This document shows positions 17,380 to 25,182 of a stretch of 64,000 nucleotides of DNA, piece after piece (the first letter of the stretch is position 1; the number at the start of each line of letters is the position of its first letter). This DNA is from a virus: positions 62,001 through 126,000 of the IMG/VR virus record IMGVR_UViG_3300020391_000004. One strand, 5' to 3'. The notes under the pieces were generated by a model. That model was not told the DNA's origin, searched no databases, and saw only the letters and a list, made by a program, of their open reading frames with translations. The translations under genes and the position numbers were made by a program.

Positions 17380-17561
17380 TATCCTATCTCATCATTAAGC
17401 GGAAGTATTGTAATGATAACTTGCCAGTTATTTGGATCATCAAACTCAAACTTGTTAACTCCTGCTTCATCAGCACGTTCTTTTGAATCATATACTCCAA
17501 CTAACTTAGTATAACCTGATTTTTTGTTCTGTTTTTCCACCAAATAAATGCTAGTTGTCAT
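17379..17561 (-). CDS. Hypothetical protein, 60 aa
   Basis: A short protein (starts [11 protein letters not shown]) with a pattern like small phage 'GYTKLVGVYDSKERADE' beta-alpha modules. Start and stop overlap the neighbouring SufE and SGNH genes by 4 and 1 nt. No function assigned. Confidence 0.6.
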   Translation of the reverse strand: MTTSIYLVEKQNKKSGYTKLVGVYDSKERADEAGVNKFEFDDPNNWQVIITILPLNDEIG

Positions 17562-17953
17562 AATATTGCTATTCTTTTTTGAATATTATCTACAAGACTA
17601 CTTAGCCCGTTTCTCCGTTGTGCAGTAAGTAATTGTCTTATTCCTAGTAACTCTATATCCTGTTTTGTAATTGTTTTAGCTTCTTCTAAATTAATATCAG
17701 TAAAACAATCACAAATGATACTAGTGATACCTTTTGTGATCATTGCATCACTATCGTAATAAACTTTTACAAGATTGTCTACAACTCCAACATCAATCCA
17801 TATTTTACTCATACAACCTCTAACCAGTCTATCATCAGTTCTTAATTCTTTTGGCAATGATGTGATGTGTTTGGCTAAATCTATTATATAAAATAACCTA
17901 TCATTCTCATCTAAATATTCGAACTCTTCTTTCCACTTTTGTATCTTATTCAT
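17558..17953 (-). CDS. sufE: SufE-like sulfur acceptor protein
   Basis: 131 residues with the SufE hallmark loop [10 protein letters not shown], where the Cys accepts persulfide sulfur from the SufS desulfurase. The helical region around [16 protein letters not shown] is also family-typical. Length equals that of bacterial SufE (about 138). It sits 3 nt into the ferredoxin gene (ATGA-type overlap), so the pair would be made together and could boost Fe-S cluster assembly in the infected cell. Confidence 0.88.
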   Translation of the reverse strand: MNKIQKWKEEFEYLDENDRLFYIIDLAKHITSLPKELRTDDRLVRGCMSKIWIDVGVVDNLVKVYYDSDAMITKGITSIICDCFTDINLEEAKTITKQDIELLGIRQLLTAQRRNGLSSLVDNIQKRIAIL

Positions 17954-18312
17954 TCTTCTGGGCCTGGGTTAGGACTAAAATCTTTTGTCTTATCTTTATC
18001 ATATCCGTTTGCAGGATTAAGTGCGTCTGCATTAGGCAATGGCTCTAACTTTTTAGTAATGTTGGGCCAAGCATCAGGCCCTGTACTATGTTTTGTATTG
18101 ATGTCTAACCAATATTGTAATTCGCTTGTCATAACAGTGTCAGGCACTATTGCATCTGCAGGGCATTCAGGTTCACAAACTCCGCAATCTATACATTCGT
18201 CTGGATTAATCACAACTGTATTTTCGCCTACATAGAAACAATCTACGGGACAAACTTCAACACAGTCAGTGAATCTGCAATTAATGCATTTATCGTTTAC
18301 AATATATGTCAT
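17950..18312 (-). CDS. fdxA: FdxA-type 3Fe-4S/4Fe-4S ferredoxin
   Basis: 120 residues. The N-terminus has [18 protein letters not shown], the C-x7-C-x3-CP arrangement of 7-Fe ferredoxins, followed by [16 protein letters not shown] for the second cluster. The C-terminal half is a Pro/Asn-rich extension as in FdxA. It carries electrons for unidentified reductases. A late promoter (TATAAATA) 36 nt upstream predicts late expression together with SufE. Confidence 0.92.
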   Translation of the reverse strand: MTYIVNDKCINCRFTDCVEVCPVDCFYVGENTVVINPDECIDCGVCEPECPADAIVPDTVMTSELQYWLDINTKHSTGPDAWPNITKKLEPLPNADALNPANGYDKDKTKDFSPNPGPEE

Positions 18313-18330
18313 GAAATACTTTTCTATAGT

Positions 18331-18368
18331 AAAAAGAGCGAGTAACTATATTTATAATTACCCGCTCT
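18331..18368 (-). terminator. Rho-independent terminator after the AAA+ gene
   Basis: On the minus strand an 11-bp stem (18368-18358 with 18345-18335, one G-U pair) is followed by five T. The 12-nt loop contains the TATAAATA late promoter of the ferredoxin operon. Confidence 0.75.
18349..18356 (-). promoter_or_regulatory. Late promoter for ferredoxin-SufE operon
   Basis: TATAAATA on the minus strand, 36 nt before the ferredoxin start at 18312, located in the loop of the upstream terminator hairpin. Confidence 0.65.
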
Positions 18369-18386
18369 AGTAAATGAATCGCGATC

Positions 18387-18410
18387 GGAGGAGAGAGAGG
18401 AGAGAGAGTC
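18387..18410 (-). other. CU-rich tract complementary to phage ribosome binding sites
   Basis: In the minus-strand transcript this 3' untranslated segment is an uninterrupted pyrimidine run of C and T ending in CCTCC. It is complementary to the GGAGAGA sites that precede at least eight early genes in this window. It lies between the AAA+ stop and the terminator. A regulatory role is inference. Confidence 0.45.
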
Positions 18411-18426
18411 ACGCGATCCAAACTGT

Positions 18427-19473
18427 TTACACTCGCTTCATACAAGTGCTTTCTGCTAGTACCTTCCAATTGCTAGGACTAATCTTAGCAAGGTCGGCTA
18501 CTTTCAAAGCCATTCTTAAACTTACTTCCCTGAACTTGTTACAGTTATCAGCGATAAAGTCTATAACTTCTGTTTCTAATTCTTTACTCATATCGTAACC
18601 TTTAAATAGATCACCTTTATCTGCAATTTGTTTAACTCTAAGAATTTTATCTCTCATAGTATCTAATGTAAGATCCAAATAATGACATCTACTTTGTAGA
18701 GCTTCAAGATGATCTTGTAACTTCTTACTCCTAACATTCTCAAATTTAATGTTAGTAATAAAACAAGCACTGCCTTTAAATTCAAACTTATCTGGTATAC
18801 CTTCACTTCTTAATTTGTTACTTTCGGCATTCCAATATATCATTCTCTTCTTACCACTATCAAGTGCAGCCTTAAGAATGTTAAGTGCAAGATCATCCAT
18901 TAATACACTATCACAGTCATCAAACACTAAAACATTGCCTTTGTCTGAAAACTCATATAACTTTGCATAAAGTCCTAGTGCAGTCATTGCACCTTTAACA
19001 ACTTCGTACTTACGTCTGCTACCTGCCATATCACCAAACAAACTACTTTTGTTTAGTTCTTCTTCAACACCATAACTTTTACCAACCCCCGGAGGACCAG
19101 TAACAATTAATGCTCTTATATCACTGTTTACAAGAGACTTAGTCATCTGATCTAATATCTCAAATCTAGTGCCAATTTCTGCAATTCTTTTTGCATCTTG
19201 TTCTGCAGTAAACTTAGGCTCTGCTTTTGCAACTACATCTGCTTTTGCACCTTCTTGCACATTAAAACTATCTTGCTCAACAAACTTAATATCTTCAGGT
19301 GTGTTTACTGCAACACGAATTTTTGTAGCCATATCACCAAATCTACAACTACCGTTGACAGTAACAAAACCTCCACCATCTTTTTTACTTTGAAAATTCT
19401 TAATTAAAGGAAATACAGTATTCTGTACTGCTTGATTCCTGTAACTACCGTTCTTGACTAATACATATGACAT
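18427..19473 (-). CDS. AAA+ ATPase
   Basis: 348 residues. The first about 90 form a small variable domain. A AAA+ core follows with Walker A VTGPPGVGKSYG, Walker B VLVFDDCDSVLMDD, and sensor region ACFITNIKFEN. The arrangement resembles the small AAA+ proteins common in marine T4-like phages rather than the clamp loader gp44, since no RFC box is seen. Role unknown; moving or remodelling DNA-protein complexes is likely. It has its own strong early promoter upstream and a terminator downstream, so it is a single-gene unit. Confidence 0.82.
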   Translation of the reverse strand: MSYVLVKNGSYRNQAVQNTVFPLIKNFQSKKDGGGFVTVNGSCRFGDMATKIRVAVNTPEDIKFVEQDSFNVQEGAKADVVAKAEPKFTAEQDAKRIAEIGTRFEILDQMTKSLVNSDIRALIVTGPPGVGKSYGVEEELNKSSLFGDMAGSRRKYEVVKGAMTALGLYAKLYEFSDKGNVLVFDDCDSVLMDDLALNILKAALDSGKKRMIYWNAESNKLRSEGIPDKFEFKGSACFITNIKFENVRSKKLQDHLEALQSRCHYLDLTLDTMRDKILRVKQIADKGDLFKGYDMSKELETEVIDFIADNCNKFREVSLRMALKVADLAKISPSNWKVLAESTCMKRV

Positions 19474-19499
19474 TCATCTCTCCATTTATGTCTTTGTTT

Positions 19500-19781
19500 T
19501 TAACTATAATTAATAATAACATCTTTATTATCTGTGTCAACCTTAAAACCTAAATATTCTGCAGTTTCATAAATTAACTTTAATCTTTTTACACCTATAC
19601 CAGGGATTTTAAGTAATTCTTTTTGAGTAATAGTTAAATCATTATAATTACATTCAAACTGACTGGCAAAAAAATCCATCTTTCTAAGTTCACCTGGAGT
19701 TTTACCTAATACTGCAAAATCAGACTTTAATTTATTATAAGGTATACTTTCATATTTACGAGCAAAATCACCAAATGTCAT
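19500..19781 (-). CDS. Helix-hairpin-helix protein, 93 aa
   Basis: A small protein with LLKIPGIGVKRLKLIYE near residue 60, a helix-hairpin-helix type DNA-binding motif like those in RuvA or Nth. The N-terminal part is helical. It starts at the stop of the 79-residue gene. Probably binds DNA structures non-specifically. The promoter of the AAA+ gene lies inside its 3' end. Confidence 0.65.
   Translation of the reverse strand: MTFGDFARKYESIPYNKLKSDFAVLGKTPGELRKMDFFASQFECNYNDLTITQKELLKIPGIGVKRLKLIYETAEYLGFKVDTDNKDVIINYS
19513..19540 (-). promoter_or_regulatory. Early sigma70-like promoter for the AAA+ gene
   Basis: TTGACA (19540-19535), 16-bp spacer, TATTAT (19518-19513) with TG one base upstream of the -10. 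Located inside the 3' end of the HhH gene; a GGAGAGA ribosome binding site precedes the AAA+ start. Confidence 0.75.
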
Positions 19782-20020
19782 TATATCATCTCATCTTGTG
19801 AATATTTGTAAGTATTATATTGATCTTTGTAACATTCTACAAAATTGTAAATAGTTTTAACAAGTTTTATATCCTTAACACCACCAGTTGATTGGGCAAT
19901 ATCCATCATACTTAGTAGATCTTTTTCTGCACTACTTATTGAATCATGCTTACCAGTTTCATATTCAACTGTAACACTATCTTCTTTAACTACACCTGTT
20001 AATTGTATTTTCTTTTTCAT
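19781..20020 (-). CDS. Hypothetical early protein, 79 aa
   Basis: A small charged protein with no recognised domain (starts MKKKIQLTGVV). It has TTAGGAGAGA as ribosome binding site and a strong early promoter 33 nt upstream. First gene of an early operon with the HhH protein. Confidence 0.65.
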   Translation of the reverse strand: MKKKIQLTGVVKEDSVTVEYETGKHDSISSAEKDLLSMMDIAQSTGGVKDIKLVKTIYNFVECYKDQYNTYKYSQDEMI

Positions 20021-20052
20021 AAAGTTCTCTCCTAATTTCTAACTATGCTGTT

Positions 20053-20080
20053 ATAATAACATCGTTAGGATAGTTGTCAA
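20053..20080 (-). promoter_or_regulatory. Early sigma70-like promoter
   Basis: TTGACA (20080-20075), 16-bp spacer, TATTAT (20058-20053) preceded by TG. The segment from the -10 to the gene shares the 23-nt string around CTATGCTGTTATAATAACA with the promoter at 26042-26069. Confidence 0.78.
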
Positions 20081-20081
20081 C

Positions 20082-20513
20082 CTATGTACTGAACTTTTTA
20101 ATTCTTTTTTCATGTCTACCACCATCAAATTTTGTTTGTAAAAATGTATCTACAATATCTATTGTATCTGGTTCCAATGTTTGTAATGATCCGCCTAAAC
20201 ATAAAATATTACAATTACCATGTGATCTAGCCTGTTCTGCTAATTCAATATTAAAACATAATGCTGCTCTTATATTTCTATGTTTATTTGCAGTAATAGC
20301 CATTCCTTGTCCAGTTCCACAAACTAATATTCCATAATCATATCCATTATGTAGTACGTAGTGTACTACTTTTTCAGCATAGTCCGGATAATCAACACTG
20401 TCCTCACTATGAGTGCCTAAATCAACATAGGCATGTTCTGTACTATCTAAATGTTCTTTTATCCATTCTTTTAATTTATAACCACCGTGATCACTTGCTA
20501 TTGCTATTCTCAT
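20082..20513 (-). CDS. rpiB: Ribose-5-phosphate isomerase B
   Basis: 143 residues from the ATG at 20513, chosen because GGTATTTACAATGAG forms an ATGA overlap with the upstream stop. Motifs are those of RpiB: IASDHGGYKLKEW at the N-terminus, DYPDYAEKV, and LVCGTGQGMAITANKH with the active-site Cys and phosphate-binding loop. It interconverts ribose-5-phosphate and ribulose-5-phosphate, feeding PRPP and nucleotide synthesis during infection. A related hexose-phosphate isomerase (LacAB) is possible but less likely given the intact Cys-Gly-Thr-Gly loop. Confidence 0.9.
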   Translation of the reverse strand: MRIAIASDHGGYKLKEWIKEHLDSTEHAYVDLGTHSEDSVDYPDYAEKVVHYVLHNGYDYGILVCGTGQGMAITANKHRNIRAALCFNIELAEQARSHGNCNILCLGGSLQTLEPDTIDIVDTFLQTKFDGGRHEKRIKKFST

Positions 20514-21595
20514 TGTAAATACCTTTTTGTACAAAGCCAACCAATTAATCTTTTATTTAAACCTGTAAATTTTTTATTATAAAGCAAAGGTCTCCATTGT
20601 TCTACTAAGTCATTATAAGACTCCGAACCTTCCCAATTGGGCCATTCTTTTGCCCACTTATAATGAGTCACTTCATCATTCCATTTATGAGATCCAAAAT
20701 AATTATCTACTATATAGTTTAAATCTCTCATATTAGGTTTTATCAAAAATCTTTCATGCATAAAGATTCTACCTAAACTTTCATTTAAACTTTTAAATGC
20801 TCCGTTATTATTAGTTTTGTATACTATATCTGTGCCTGTAAATTGTTTATTTTTTATTAGCCATTTTTTTGCAAGATGTGATTGTTTAATAATTAACGGA
20901 GCACTTCCAATATAAAACATTTCTAAGTTTGATTCGCCCCAAGACTCATCATCTTGGTCATAAAAAAGAGAATGGTATCCTTTTTCATCTTTGTAAATAA
21001 AAGGTTTGTTTCCTCCTGTTAGGATACAACCATTTTTTAATATCTTTTGATATAAAGCAGGATGCCTAATTTGCACTGTTGATTCATACCCTATATGATG
21101 CATTACTAATAGATAATTTGTTTTAGAAATATCATTGCCTGGCTTATGATTAAAAATACTATTCCCTTCATAATTATCTAATTTACGATCGTATAAAACT
21201 TTTGCTCCCATAAGTTTATCTTTATTTTCATTTAAATATTTTATAGAAAGTTGTGTATCTAAATTCCATTTTGTATCTGGATTACGCCCAACATACCATA
21301 CACAAATATAATCTAATGGTATTTTATATTTTATAAAAGTTTGTAATAATGTATGACAATCAGTTCCGCCACCATAACACAACACAATTGTATCATATTT
21401 TTCCCGTAATTGTATTGCACGTTGTCTTTGTAATTCTTCAACAGTTTCATCTGGTTCAATTGTCCAATCATATCCATCTAAGTATTCATCTAAAAGATAA
21501 GCATTAAATGATAATAATGGATTATCAATTGCATATTTAACTGCTATAAATTTATTATTAAAATATTGATCGCCTACTCTCCATCCCCACTGCAT
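20510..21595 (-). CDS. PP-loop (ATP pyrophosphatase) family protein
   Basis: 361 residues. Residues about 70-85 are VLCYGGGTDCHTLLQTF, a version of the SGGxDS pyrophosphate loop of N-type ATP pyrophosphatases (asparagine synthetase, QueC, ThiI, NAD synthetase). The C-terminal half is Trp/Tyr-rich (YKWAKEWPNW). The substrate cannot be deduced; amide, nucleobase or sugar modification are all possible. It is coupled to rpiB by ATGA overlap and abuts the TctA gene. Confidence 0.65.
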   Translation of the reverse strand: MQWGWRVGDQYFNNKFIAVKYAIDNPLLSFNAYLLDEYLDGYDWTIEPDETVEELQRQRAIQLREKYDTIVLCYGGGTDCHTLLQTFIKYKIPLDYICVWYVGRNPDTKWNLDTQLSIKYLNENKDKLMGAKVLYDRKLDNYEGNSIFNHKPGNDISKTNYLLVMHHIGYESTVQIRHPALYQKILKNGCILTGGNKPFIYKDEKGYHSLFYDQDDESWGESNLEMFYIGSAPLIIKQSHLAKKWLIKNKQFTGTDIVYKTNNNGAFKSLNESLGRIFMHERFLIKPNMRDLNYIVDNYFGSHKWNDEVTHYKWAKEWPNWEGSESYNDLVEQWRPLLYNKKFTGLNKRLIGWLCTKRYLQ

Positions 21596-22918
21596 TTAGT
21601 TCGCTCCTGCATAATATTCATTTATCATTAAAAATGTATAAAAGTGATCTAAAAGGATATGTCCTACTACCATCCAAAATATAAAAGGAATATAATTAAC
21701 TTGAGGAGTTTTCCAGGCAATAAATGTTGCAATACAAAATAAGACCATATTGAATAGTCCTTGTCCTTGTGTTGTTTCCCCTACCAAATAAGTTGTAAAA
21801 CAAAGAATAAAAAATACTACAATTTTAAGTATAGTATTATTATTAGGAACAATTTTTACAAAATGTTTTGCAAATTTAATTGCTAATGTTAGTGCTATTA
21901 GGTTTACAAGTAATAATAAATGCCACTGATTTGAAAGTAATCCTAATACTTCATTAGCACTATTTTCCCAACCTTTAATATCAAGCATTGCATAAATTAT
22001 TGCTTCACTGCCTGTTATAGGTATTCCAAACATCAATAATGGAAATAATTGTGTAATACTTCCTGCATTATTTGCAGTTTCACTGCTTGTTAAACAATAA
22101 GTATTACCAGGCTTATAATTATTTTGAATTCTTTTTTCTGCAAGATAAGATAAATGTGATGCACTAATAGTTGTTAGTCCGGGCAATAGCCCTCCTAAAC
22201 TACCTATTAAAGACCCTCTTAGTATACACCATTTATGTGCAAATAACGACTTTATTCTTAGAAACTTTTCGCGACTTAATAGTTCTTTTTGGGAATGATC
22301 TTCAGCTGAAAGCACCTCCTTCATACTTAAAAGACCTGCACATAAAGGAAAAAAATGAATACCTTGACTAAAAATTAAAATATCAAAATATGTTAATGGA
22401 ATATTTGTATTCCCACTATATCCAATATGGCATAATCCTATTGCTAAAATTATTAAAAAAACATCTAACATAAGTTTATTTTTAGTAGTCCATATTAAAC
22501 TAATTCCTACAATGGCAAACAAAACAGACTTTTCAAAACTTGTCAATGATAAACTTATAGTAGCTAATGCCATCAAACCAATAGCAATTAATCCAAATGT
22601 TGTACCTATAAAACTACCTACACCTGTCAAAAAAATTGCTTTTTGACCTTGGCCTTGTTTAGATAAATTATAACCTTCAACCACTGCAGGAAAGCTACTT
22701 GCTTCTCCTGCTATGCCGAGATATATAGCAGTTACACTTCCAAAGTATTGGGCACTACATACCATACATGTGTAGAACATTAATAGTTCAACAGGTTGTA
22801 AATCAAGCAGAAGAGGATATAGAATAGCACATGCCACAAACATTCCTACTCCAGGAACACAACCGCATATAATTCCTACTGTGCTTCCTATTAAGGCTGC
22901 TTGTAAAATTTCATACAT
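21596..22918 (-). CDS. tctA: Tripartite tricarboxylate transporter large subunit TctA
   Basis: 440 residues with about ten to twelve membrane helices. The N-terminus IGSTVGIICGCVPGVG and the loop region YLGIAGEASSFPAVVEGY match the conserved Gly/Pro-rich re-entrant signatures of TctA; a second copy of the GxLPGLTT type appears mid-protein (GSLGGLLPGLTT). TctA is the main permease of TTT systems for tricarboxylates and related acids. It is shorter than typical TctA (about 500). No TctB small membrane subunit is present next to it. Start ATG at 22918 lacks a clear ribosome binding site. Confidence 0.88.
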   Translation of the reverse strand: MYEILQAALIGSTVGIICGCVPGVGMFVACAILYPLLLDLQPVELLMFYTCMVCSAQYFGSVTAIYLGIAGEASSFPAVVEGYNLSKQGQGQKAIFLTGVGSFIGTTFGLIAIGLMALATISLSLTSFEKSVLFAIVGISLIWTTKNKLMLDVFLIILAIGLCHIGYSGNTNIPLTYFDILIFSQGIHFFPLCAGLLSMKEVLSAEDHSQKELLSREKFLRIKSLFAHKWCILRGSLIGSLGGLLPGLTTISASHLSYLAEKRIQNNYKPGNTYCLTSSETANNAGSITQLFPLLMFGIPITGSEAIIYAMLDIKGWENSANEVLGLLSNQWHLLLLVNLIALTLAIKFAKHFVKIVPNNNTILKIVVFFILCFTTYLVGETTQGQGLFNMVLFCIATFIAWKTPQVNYIPFIFWMVVGHILLDHFYTFLMINEYYAGAN

Positions 22919-22929
22919 TTAATTGTATA

Positions 22930-23817
22930 TTAGTACTGATCCCAGCCTAATTCTTTTTCCATTGTAATTTGTGTACTTTTATCAAAAGTTAATCTTAGTT
23001 TCTTTTTGTTAGTGTACACTCCGATATTGCCTGTGTTATTTTTTACATCTTCTTTCATAGAATTAGATATAGTTTTAGCAATATCATTTTTATCGTTAAA
23101 AACAAACCATGTACTTAACCATGCCCTTGTCAACTTAGAATTATTAAAATAATCTGCTAACTTAGGAATACCTTTAACTTTATCTTGTTCAATAGTTTTT
23201 AATATAATGGTATATTCATTTTTAATTTTTTGTAATCTTAAAAAGTGTCTATATGATGTCCAAACTGCATCAATTTCTTCCGATGCCATTCCTGCCCTCA
23301 TTTTTGAACTACCATTGTAACCAACGAATACATGATCAGAACCCCATGAATTATTCATTTGATTATGCCATTCTCTTTCTACAGAGCTACTGCCTGAGTA
23401 ACCAATCTTTAATCTTTTATTTTTAAAATCTTCTATTGATAATCCTTTGGTCTTTATTACCAAATATAATCCACCTACTTTACTAACTATAGGAGTTGCA
23501 CCTTTAAAACTTACATATGGACAAGCTGGATCATTTTTTAATTTACTTACCAACTGATAATAGTTTTCATAATGTGTTAAAAATGTACTGCCTTTGGCTT
23601 GTTTACTAACGACTGCAAAGCCTTTACATGCACTGCCAGGAACAATCGCATCAAGTGTAATTTTGCCATACTTACCTTGCTTACTGTCCTTAGCCATTAG
23701 TTGTGCAAAAGCATTAGTACCACCACCTGTGGATCCTGTAACAATCATTGGAATAGTTTCAGAAAAAACTTTAGTTGTAAACATAAACAAAAAAATTGCA
23801 AAAAATATTTTTTTCAT
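22930..23817 (-). CDS. tctC: TctC-like periplasmic solute-binding protein
   Basis: 295 residues with a clear signal peptide (MKKIFFAIFLFMF, cleavage near VFSETIP). The mature start IVTGSTGGGTNAFAQLMA and the later LKIGYSGSSS and GMASEEIDAVW fit the TTT-family periplasmic binding protein, which captures the ligand and hands it to TctA. It lies 12 nt upstream of tctA with a sigma70-like promoter of its own. A phage-encoded binding protein and permease together suggest increased uptake of an organic acid during infection. Confidence 0.85.
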   Translation of the reverse strand: MKKIFFAIFLFMFTTKVFSETIPMIVTGSTGGGTNAFAQLMAKDSKQGKYGKITLDAIVPGSACKGFAVVSKQAKGSTFLTHYENYYQLVSKLKNDPACPYVSFKGATPIVSKVGGLYLVIKTKGLSIEDFKNKRLKIGYSGSSSVEREWHNQMNNSWGSDHVFVGYNGSSKMRAGMASEEIDAVWTSYRHFLRLQKIKNEYTIILKTIEQDKVKGIPKLADYFNNSKLTRAWLSTWFVFNDKNDIAKTISNSMKEDVKNNTGNIGVYTNKKKLRLTFDKSTQITMEKELGWDQY

Positions 23818-23852
23818 AGATTAATCCTTTACCTTAAAATATTATTATGTTG

Positions 23853-23882
23853 ATTATACATAAAATTATAATGCACTGTCAA
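23853..23882 (-). promoter_or_regulatory. Sigma70-like promoter for tctC-tctA
   Basis: TTGACA (23882-23877), 18-bp spacer, TATAAT (23858-23853), about 35 nt before the tctC start. Spacer is one to two bases longer than in the other early promoters. Confidence 0.65.
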
Positions 23883-24003
23883 CTTTAAAATTTGTTTGAA
23901 TATCGACTTATTAATTAGGATAGGGCGTTCTTGTAAGTAAAGAGTATAACTCAGGCGTCCATTTTTGTATCCACGTCTAAGAAAGGCGTTGTCGACTATA
24001 TAT
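23883..24003. other. Noncoding stretch upstream of tctC
   Basis: No ORF with a ribosome binding site is visible. On the minus strand the pentamer ACGCC occurs three times (AACGCCTTT, GACGCCTGA, AACGCCCTA). An AATAAATA late-type element sits at 24008-24001, which would give a leader of about 175 nt before tctC or a separate small RNA. Confidence 0.35.
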
Positions 24004-24633
24004 TTATTTTGCTAAACTAAGCACTCTATTTGCTTTTGGTTTTCCTCTGACGTTTGCTAACCATCTTTCAGTTGGTCCACAATTCACTGCACCGTGAGGA
24101 GTTACAGTGCCAGTTATTTTATAGCAATCGCCACTTTTCCAATTAGTAATTGCATCTTCACCCCATAGCACAACCTGACCTAATCCCCAATCATTTAAGA
24201 AAACAAAATATCTTTCCCAATCGTCGTCAGCAGTAAAGTCATAGTGCATCCATAACATATCACCTGGCAACTGCTTGTTAATTTTTACAGGACTATATAT
24301 TGAATCATTAGGCATTTCAAGCCCTAAGTCATCCATAATTTTTTTAAAAGGAGAATAGTTAATACAATACTTACTAGGAGATTCTCTGTACATGTATTGT
24401 GATTTGTTTACATATCTTGTACTATCTGTTGTAGGAAAAATACCTTCGTCACGTTCTTGTTTTACTCTCCAGTTCCATGCAAACCAGTCAGTGTTAGTCC
24501 AATCAATATCTTTGAAATCATTATGAATTTCTGTAAAGTTTACATTTAATCTACCTATGTATTCATATTCAGTTCTTATAGGTTGATTATCTAACCCTCT
24601 TAGTTTACGAGCACGATCCCATCTATTGTCCAT
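24004..24633 (-). CDS. Putative 2-oxoglutarate/Fe(II)-type oxygenase
   Basis: 209 residues. The C-terminal half has MHYDFTADDDW (HxD metal pair), a strand YFVFLNDW, then GDCYKITGTVTPHGAVNCG (distal His) and TERWLANVRG (2OG-binding Arg). This order matches the double-stranded beta-helix oxygenases, as in aspartyl or prolyl hydroxylases. Substrate unknown. It is followed closely by a small exported-looking protein gene in the same direction. Confidence 0.6.
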   Translation of the reverse strand: MDNRWDRARKLRGLDNQPIRTEYEYIGRLNVNFTEIHNDFKDIDWTNTDWFAWNWRVKQERDEGIFPTTDSTRYVNKSQYMYRESPSKYCINYSPFKKIMDDLGLEMPNDSIYSPVKINKQLPGDMLWMHYDFTADDDWERYFVFLNDWGLGQVVLWGEDAITNWKSGDCYKITGTVTPHGAVNCGPTERWLANVRGKPKANRVLSLAK

Positions 24634-24636
24634 AAA

Positions 24637-24849
24637 TTATTTGGCTTCTTTTTGACTTATTGCAAGTTTAGTACAAACGTAACTTTTTCCGTTTGGTGAG
24701 TCAATTGTAATAGCAGGTAATCCAGGTGTAGCTTCTCTACAAGGAACACTATACCACCAGTTACCTTCTTTAATTTGTTTACTGCTTGTATCTATAAATT
24801 CTTTATTGTCAATTCCAAACAATGCTAAAATTGCTATTGCTAGTGCCAT
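24637..24849 (-). CDS. Small protein with N-terminal hydrophobic segment, 70 aa
   Basis: The first about 12 residues (MALAIAILALFG) are hydrophobic, as in a short signal or membrane anchor. The rest has two Cys (VPCREATPG and SYVCTKLA) that could form a disulfide in the periplasm. A TAGGAG site precedes the start. Function unknown. Confidence 0.6.
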   Translation of the reverse strand: MALAIAILALFGIDNKEFIDTSSKQIKEGNWWYSVPCREATPGLPAITIDSPNGKSYVCTKLAISQKEAK

Positions 24850-24880
24850 TTTTAATCTCCTATTTAATAACTATTTACAA

Positions 24881-25054
24881 TTAATCTTCTTTTTTATTTG
24901 AAGCCTTAGGTCTACCTGGACCTTTTTTCCAAACACTAAGAACTGCACCTTCGGTTACTGCACCAGTGTCACACTTTTTTATTTCGCCACCTTTTTCAAG
25001 GAATTCAGTAATTTGTCTTTCATGTTCTTCAGCTTCACGTCTTGTCATTGCCAT
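24881..25054 (-). CDS. Small AT-hook-like protein, 57 aa
   Basis: ATG at 25054 has TAGGAG upstream. The product is helical and charged at the N-terminus (TRREAEEHERQ) and ends in KKGPGRPKASNKK, with a GRP core flanked by basic residues as in AT-hook DNA-binding motifs. It lies directly downstream of a leader with a strong terminator, so its expression may depend on readthrough. Likely a minor-groove-binding host-takeover or regulatory protein. Confidence 0.65.
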   Translation of the reverse strand: MAMTRREAEEHERQITEFLEKGGEIKKCDTGAVTEGAVLSVWKKGPGRPKASNKKED

Positions 25055-25081
25055 TTATATACTCCTAATTTACTAACAATT

Positions 25082-25134
25082 CAAAAAAAAATCCATAAGC
25101 CTTCTAATACGGAGTTATTAGTTGACTTATGGAT
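25082..25134 (-). terminator. Leader terminator / possible attenuator
   Basis: Minus strand: 9-bp outer stem ATCCATAAG/CTTATGGAT (25134-25126 with 25099-25091), a symmetric 4x4 internal loop, then inner 6-bp stem CTAATA/TATTAG, followed by nine T. It lies about 42 nt after the promoter start and 28 nt before the 57-residue gene. Confidence 0.8.
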
Positions 25135-25176
25135 TATCCATTTCGTATCCCCGAATACTTAATGAATTCTAATTAT
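25082..25176 (-). ncRNA. Candidate small RNA with antisense loop
   Basis: A strong promoter (25183-25211) and a strong terminator bound an approximately 95-nt transcript without an ORF. Between them is TTCGGGGATACGA (25155-25143), perfectly complementary over 13 nt to the loop of a hairpin in the leader of the gene at 34203-34436. Ends are inferred from promoter and terminator positions. Confidence 0.5.
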
Positions 25177-25182
25177 AAAAAC

